Shown here: positions 60,176 through 64,000 of the stretch, one piece after another
Position numbering within the stretch: the stretch's first letter is position 1
Layout: each line of letters begins with the position of its first letter
From: Campylobacteraceae bacterium
GTDB taxonomy: Bacteria; Campylobacterota; Campylobacteria; Campylobacterales; Sulfurovaceae
Direction of reading: 5' to 3'
DNA: 64,000 nt
NCBI GenBank assembly: GCA_027081405.1
Contig: JALWKO010000078.1
Coordinates: 1-64,000 of the forward strand
The notes under the pieces: generated by a model
Told to the model about the DNA's origin: nothing
Database searches by the model: none
What the model saw: only the letters and a program-made list of their open reading frames with translations
Program-made: the position numbers and the translations under genes

Positions 60176-61861
60176 ATGGAACCGAATTCGCCGATCAAAC
60201 CCAACAAGATCGAACGGCTCAAAACCCGGCTCCAGCCCTGCGACTACGACCTCGCTTCGGTCAACTGGCTCCATCCCGACGACGAGAGCCGTTTCTATCT
60301 CAAAAACTTCGGCATCTACAACATCAAACTCCGCCCCGAGACCTGGATGATCCGTCTCCGTTTCGACGGAGGGATCCTCGATGCCGACCGGCTCGCATCG
60401 GTCGCCCGCATCGCCCGGAGGGAAGGGCTCCGGATCCTCCTGAGCACGCGTGCCCAGATGGAGCTGCACGATCTGACACCCCGACGGGTCTACCCCGTCT
60501 GGAGCGAACTCCGCGAAGCGGGTCTGACGAGCCTCCAGACCCTCACCGACAATCTGCGGGGAATCCTGATCGATCCCCTCGACGATTGTGCCCCCGATCG
60601 CCGGATCGAATGCCGCCCCATTCTCGAGCGGCTGCAAGGCACCTACGTCGACGTCCCCGAATGGATCGGCACCCTTCCGCGCAAATTCAATGCGGCCCTC
60701 ATCGGGCGGGAAACCCCCTCCTTCAACCCCTGGGGGCAGGACCTGCTGCTGGCTCTGGCACAAAAAGGGGGAGAATGGGGGTTCAACCTCTATCTCGGGG
60801 GGAAAAACAGCGAAACGGCCCGGGATGCCGACATTTTCTGCACCCCGGAGGAGGCTTGCGCACTCTTCGGGGCGGTGCTGGAGGTCTACCGCCGTCACGG
60901 TCTACGCGGCAGCCGGGCCAAGACCAGCCTCCATCACCTCATCGAATCGGCAGGAATCGGGCAGGTTCGTCACTGGATCGAAGAGGCTTTGGAGCACGAA
61001 CTCCCCTCGGCAGGGAAGCTTCGGATGCGCAGCAGCGCGGAAAATCTCGATCATCTCCTTCCGATCCGACGATTCGGCCGCCACGGGGAGATCGACCCAG
61101 AGACCCTGCACGAAGCGGCCCGGGAAGCCCGCACCCAAAACCTCACCCTCCGCCTCACCCCCCGCCAGGAACTCTGGCTCTTCGACCCCATCGCCATCCA
61201 AAAATCATCTTCCATCCTTAATTCTCAATCCTCAATTCTCAATTCTCCATCTGCTCCCAAAGGGAGCGTTACCGCCTGCGCCGGCTCGCGCTACTGCCCC
61301 CTCGCGCTCTGGGAGATCAAGCCCGATGCACGGCATCTCCCCCTCGGGATCCTCACCCGGCGGGGGATCCGGGTAGGAATGAGCGGCTGCCTCAAAGGGT
61401 GCGGCCGCCACCACCACGCCGACATCGGACTGGTGGGGCTGCGGAGCAACGCCTTCGGACCGACGGAACGGGCGCTGCGGGTTTTCGTCGGAGCGCTGGA
61501 AGCACCCGATCCGGCACCGGCGCGGCTGCTTTTTTACGCCGTGCCCGAACGCTCCGCAGCCCGACTGTTCAAAGTCATCGCCCAGGACTACGAACGATCG
61601 AGAGCCTCCTCTTTTGGGGAATTCAGCCGCACGGTCCTGCGCCGCTACGACGAAGAGACCCTGACGCTCTGGTATCTGCTACGGCAACTGGACGGAATCA
61701 CGCAAGAGACGCAACGACAATTTTTCGATGGTGACGAGGATACGCTACGAGAAGCGCTCCGGGCCCTTCCCGCCTTCCCAAAGGAGGCGAGACAGATCTC
61801 CGAAGCGATCTCCCTGCTGAGCCATCGGCTATGGGACAAAACGGGGTGGAGTGAGGAGTGA
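60176..61861 (+). CDS. siroheme nitrite/sulfite reductase with a repeat-encoded insertion
   Basis: Six-electron reduction of nitrite or sulfite at a siroheme-4Fe-4S centre. The 561-residue protein has the ferredoxin-like repeat halves and the cluster-binding cysteines CAGSRYC and CLKGCGRHHHAD near residues 366-409. Just before the first of these, residues about 345-358 (SSILNSQSSILNS type) are encoded by six heptamer units (42 bases, so in frame), followed by a hairpin. The C-terminus is also repeat-derived (SEE). ATG 60176 is the only start nearby. Which substrate it prefers cannot be told; assimilatory use is likely. Confidence 0.82.
   Translation: MEPNSPIKPNKIERLKTRLQPCDYDLASVNWLHPDDESRFYLKNFGIYNIKLRPETWMIRLRFDGGILDADRLASVARIARREGLRILLSTRAQMELHDLTPRRVYPVWSELREAGLTSLQTLTDNLRGILIDPLDDCAPDRRIECRPILERLQGTYVDVPEWIGTLPRKFNAALIGRETPSFNPWGQDLLLALAQKGGEWGFNLYLGGKNSETARDADIFCTPEEACALFGAVLEVYRRHGLRGSRAKTSLHHLIESAGIGQVRHWIEEALEHELPSAGKLRMRSSAENLDHLLPIRRFGRHGEIDPETLHEAAREARTQNLTLRLTPRQELWLFDPIAIQKSSSILNSQSSILNSPSAPKGSVTACAGSRYCPLALWEIKPDARHLPLGILTRRGIRVGMSGCLKGCGRHHHADIGLVGLRSNAFGPTERALRVFVGALEAPDPAPARLLFYAVPERSAARLFKVIAQDYERSRASSFGEFSRTVLRRYDEETLTLWYLLRQLDGITQETQRQFFDGDEDTLREALRALPAFPKEARQISEAISLLSHRLWDKTGWSEE
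61207..61267 (+). repeat. in-frame heptamer array plus hairpin inside the reductase gene
   Basis: Six units (ATCTTCC, ATCCTTA, ATTCTCA, ATCCTCA, ATTCTCA, ATTCTCC; 61207-61248) then hairpin GCTCCC-AAA-GGGAGC (61253-61267). The words are those of the TTCTCCA/TTCTCAA family in intergenic copies. 42 bases are 14 codons, so the frame is kept. Confidence 0.85.
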
Positions 61862-61975
61862 GGAGTGAGGAGTGAGGAGTGAGGAGTTTAAACTAGCAGA
61901 TAAATTTTGTCAAGGCTCCAATTCTCTATTCTCAATCCTCCATTCTCCATGCTCCATCCGAAAGCTCCACTTTCG
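61848..61975 (+). repeat. composite heptamer element between reductase and peroxidase genes
   Basis: (GGAGTGA)5 plus a half unit (61848-61889) begins within the reductase gene and provides its TGA; ATTCTCT/ATTCTCA/ATCCTCC-type units (61921-61955); hairpin CGAAAG-CTCCA-CTTTCG (61959-61975) touches the stop of the convergent peroxidase gene. Confidence 0.88.
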
Positions 61976-63046
61976 TCAGTATCCATAATCGACGATCCGG
62001 CCGCTGAGACTCTTGAGGAAGGCCACGGTGTCGTTGATTTCCGAAGGGGTGAATTGCCGACCCAGCTGATACTTGCTCATGATCCGCACCGCCTCGTGCA
62101 GATCCCGGACCGAACCGTTGTGAAAATACGGTGCGGTGCGGGCCACGTTGCGCAGCACCGGAACCCGGAAAAAATCCCTCCCCTCCCGTCCGTGGAAATC
62201 CCCCACGTTGTCGAAGGGAAATTCGCTCGTTTTCCAATGGAATCGAGGGGTGAACGAAAATCCCAGGTAGTCGTCTACGTACCGGCGCAGAGGAAAGCGC
62301 TTGACGAACTGCCCCCCGACGCTGATCCCGGCGTGACATCCGGCGCAGCCCCGGGCCATGAAGAGCGTCATCCCCCGCTTGGCCGCCGGCGAAAGGGCGC
62401 TGTCGTTCCCGTCCAGAAATTCGTCGAACGCCCCCCGGGTCAGAAGGGTCCGCTCATAAGCGCCGATGGCCCGCCGGATGTTTGCAAACGTGACATTGTT
62501 CTCCCCGAATACCTGCGCGAACATTTTGCGGTAGCGGGGATTTTTTGAAAGCCGCTCCACCGCCTCTTTGGGAGTGAGGTTCATCTCGAACGGCGCCTGG
62601 ATCGGCCCGCCGGCCTGCTCCTCGACGGTGTGGACCCGCCCGTCCCAAAATTCGAACTTCTCCAACGCTGCGTTGAGTACCATAGGGGAGTTGAGATGGT
62701 GGGGATTGATGCGCCCTTTGTAACCGATAGCTGCGGGACGATTGTCGTCTCCCCCTTCGGAGAGAATGTGGCAGCTCGCACAGCTGACCGTCCGATCCCG
62801 GGAGAGGATCGGATCGAAATAGAGTGCTTTTCCCAAAGCCACCTTTTCGGGCGTGATCGGATTGTCCGGGGTGTCGACCAGCTTCCGCATCCCTTCGCGG
62901 GTGCGGGGGATGGAATGCAGATTGTGCCGCGCCGCTTCGATCCGTAACTGGGCATCGTCCCATACCGGATCGGGCGGAGGGGGGAAGATCCTGGGGAGCG
63001 AAGCGATCCCGAAGAGTACCGCCAGGGTGATCAAAAGGGGACGCAT
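61976..63046 (-). CDS. diheme cytochrome c peroxidase/MauG family protein
   Basis: A 356-residue periplasmic protein with a signal peptide (RPLLITLAVLFGIASLP), heme sites CASCH (near residue 90) and CAGCH (near residue 235), and the family blocks GKALYFDPILSRDRTVSC, FWDGRVHTVEEQAGGPI and FRVPVLRNVARTAPYFHNGSV. It reduces hydrogen peroxide with electrons from c-type carriers, or acts like MauG. GGGAGG precedes the ATG; TATAAT occurs on the minus strand at 63074-63069. Confidence 0.9.
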   Translation of the reverse strand: MRPLLITLAVLFGIASLPRIFPPPPDPVWDDAQLRIEAARHNLHSIPRTREGMRKLVDTPDNPITPEKVALGKALYFDPILSRDRTVSCASCHILSEGGDDNRPAAIGYKGRINPHHLNSPMVLNAALEKFEFWDGRVHTVEEQAGGPIQAPFEMNLTPKEAVERLSKNPRYRKMFAQVFGENNVTFANIRRAIGAYERTLLTRGAFDEFLDGNDSALSPAAKRGMTLFMARGCAGCHAGISVGGQFVKRFPLRRYVDDYLGFSFTPRFHWKTSEFPFDNVGDFHGREGRDFFRVPVLRNVARTAPYFHNGSVRDLHEAVRIMSKYQLGRQFTPSEINDTVAFLKSLSGRIVDYGY

Positions 63047-63145
63047 GGGACACCTCCCGTTTTTTCCGATTATAGATCGAACCGATCATTGTGATCAATG
63101 CCTTTTTGGCACGATCGGGAGAAAACGGGAGCACGATTGGGAGTT

Positions 63146-63994
63146 TCACCCGAAAGGTCGGGCCGCTTTGGGGTGGATGCCGTAGTGATCGAAAAAGAGC
63201 CGGCTGAAATGGCCCGCATGACGATAGCCCACTCGGCGTGCCACCTCGCCGACGCGCAACTCCCCCGATCGAAGCAGCCGGTTGGCCTCTTCGAGGCGCC
63301 GGAGGGTGACGAAACGGTGGATCGTCATCCCGTAGCGCCGTTTGAACGCCCGCTTGAGCAGCCATTCGTTGCTCCGACACAACCGGGCCAGTTCGGGAAT
63401 CGTCGGCGGATCGGCATATCGGCGCAGCAAAATTTCCCGAGCCCGGGAGCTCACACGGAGCTCTTCGCTGCCGAGCTCCGGATCGTCCCGCTCCCACTCC
63501 AGCAGATCGAGCCGGTGCAGCAGCAGTTCCAGGACCCGATGCTCGGTCGCCAGCCTACTGAGGCGCGTACGACGGCTCGCCCGCCCGATCCGATCGAGGA
63601 GATAATCCCCCAGCCGATCCAGGGGATCGATCCCGAGAATCCGCACCCCCCTGACCGCATCCGTCGTTTCCACCAGTCGGGAAACCGGATCGTCGGCCTC
63701 CTGGCGATACCGCCGGAGAAAAAAATCGGCCACGAACAGCGTAGCGCTCCGGTGCCTCTCCCCGGAGCATTCCACCCGGATTTCCGAGGGACCCGCCGCC
63801 AACACGCCCCCTACTCCGGCACCGATTTCGACGGTGTGGTCGAACGTGTCGATCCGGACGCTTCCGGACGAAACCAGCGGCAGGACCAGCATCCGATCCC
63901 AATTTTCGACGCGGCGGCGGAATGGCTCCGGAAGCGTCCCCTGCGTCTCCATCATCACCAGACCTCCCGCCACATCGAGCCGCCGGAGGACCAA
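63146..63994 (-). CDS. AraC family transcription regulator (5' end may lie outside window)
   Basis: At least 282 residues. The C-terminal 100 residues hold two helix-turn-helix motifs: TIPELARLCRSNEWLLKRAFKRRYG and RVGEVARRVGYRHAGHFSRLFFDHYGIHPKAAR. The N-terminal ligand domain (LPLVSSGSVRIDTFDHTVEIGAG) is cupin-like. The first possible start is TTG at 63994, six bases from the window end with the frame still open, so the real start may be further out. It precedes the peroxidase gene on the same strand. Confidence 0.85.
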   Translation of the reverse strand: MVLRRLDVAGGLVMMETQGTLPEPFRRRVENWDRMLVLPLVSSGSVRIDTFDHTVEIGAGVGGVLAAGPSEIRVECSGERHRSATLFVADFFLRRYRQEADDPVSRLVETTDAVRGVRILGIDPLDRLGDYLLDRIGRASRRTRLSRLATEHRVLELLLHRLDLLEWERDDPELGSEELRVSSRAREILLRRYADPPTIPELARLCRSNEWLLKRAFKRRYGMTIHRFVTLRRLEEANRLLRSGELRVGEVARRVGYRHAGHFSRLFFDHYGIHPKAARPFG

Positions 63995-64000
63995 CCCCGG

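Noticed and set aside
63084-63100. FNR box upstream of the diheme peroxidase gene
   Set aside because: GATCA-TTG-TGATC is an inverted repeat but not TTGAT-N4-ATCAA, and its centre is not at -41.5 from the TATAAT-derived start; it may serve another regulator.

Overview
The window reads as chromosome of a GC-rich, chemolithotrophic Campylobacterota (Epsilonproteobacteria), closest in flavour to the Nitratifractor/Sulfurovum side. That is an inference from gene content: the epsilon-type nap operon order napA-G-H-B-F-(x)-L-D without napC, a DUF4492 gene in front of cydAB, hemN followed by a two-cluster Fe-S protein, an ArsRS-like two-component pair, and split trpA/trpB. No rRNA, tRNA, IS element, prophage or CRISPR array was found.

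Layout. 1-4.6 kb: end of dnaX, argF, hemN and a GlcF-like Fe-S protein. 4.7-14.2 kb: galU, then an AT-rich surface-polysaccharide locus (Wzx, CDP-glycerol synthesis and transfer, Wzy-like, Glf, DUF4422, WbaP-like, Wzz). 14.2-25 kb: two histidine kinase/response regulator pairs, AI-2E-type permease, ruvB, panB, trpA, a low-complexity exported protein operon, mltG. 25-35 kb: trpB, a four-helix-bundle (S23-type) gene between repeat arrays, pepA, the cytochrome bd locus, YdcF, an FAD enzyme, gph and a thioredoxin-like gene with an in-frame TGA that looks like selenocysteine. 35-43 kb: stress protein, trmL, a HepT/MntA plus DUF433/DUF5615 toxin-antitoxin cluster, purU, mnmD-like, ilvE, a NYN-domain RNase behind a structured leader and coupled to hisIE, an MFS permease. 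43-57 kb: denitrification block: siroheme dehydrogenase, periplasmic nitrate reductase, a fused siroheme decarboxylase, a Crp/Fnr regulator, SUMT, and the heme d1 genes nirJ, nirF, nirC (no nirS here). 57-64 kb: a degenerate TSP3-repeat surface protein with a lipoprotein, a siroheme nitrite/sulfite reductase, a diheme peroxidase and an AraC regulator.

How it fits together. Nitrate is reduced in the periplasm by Nap. SUMT and the precorrin-2 dehydrogenase make siroheme, which feeds both the siroheme reductase and, through the decarboxylase/NirJ/NirF route, heme d1. Three promoters in this block (napA, siroheme decarboxylase, nirC) each carry an FNR-type box centred exactly 41.5 bp upstream of the predicted start set by a good -10 box, so the Crp/Fnr protein encoded in the middle is the obvious activator.

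The most unusual signal is a dispersed family of intergenic elements built from tandem 7-bp words (for example GTCGGCA, GTCGCCA, AAATCCA, TTCTCCA, CAATGAC, GGAGTGA, ACTAGTA) interleaved with small perfect hairpins. At least nine loci carry them. Two copies about 16 kb apart keep the same order of words and spacers. Several supply stop codons, start regions or ribosome binding sites of host genes, one lies in frame inside a coding sequence, and one word (ACTAGTA) brackets the S23-like four-helix-bundle gene. They resemble the heptameric STRR repeats known from cyanobacteria, but I know of no described system that explains them here.
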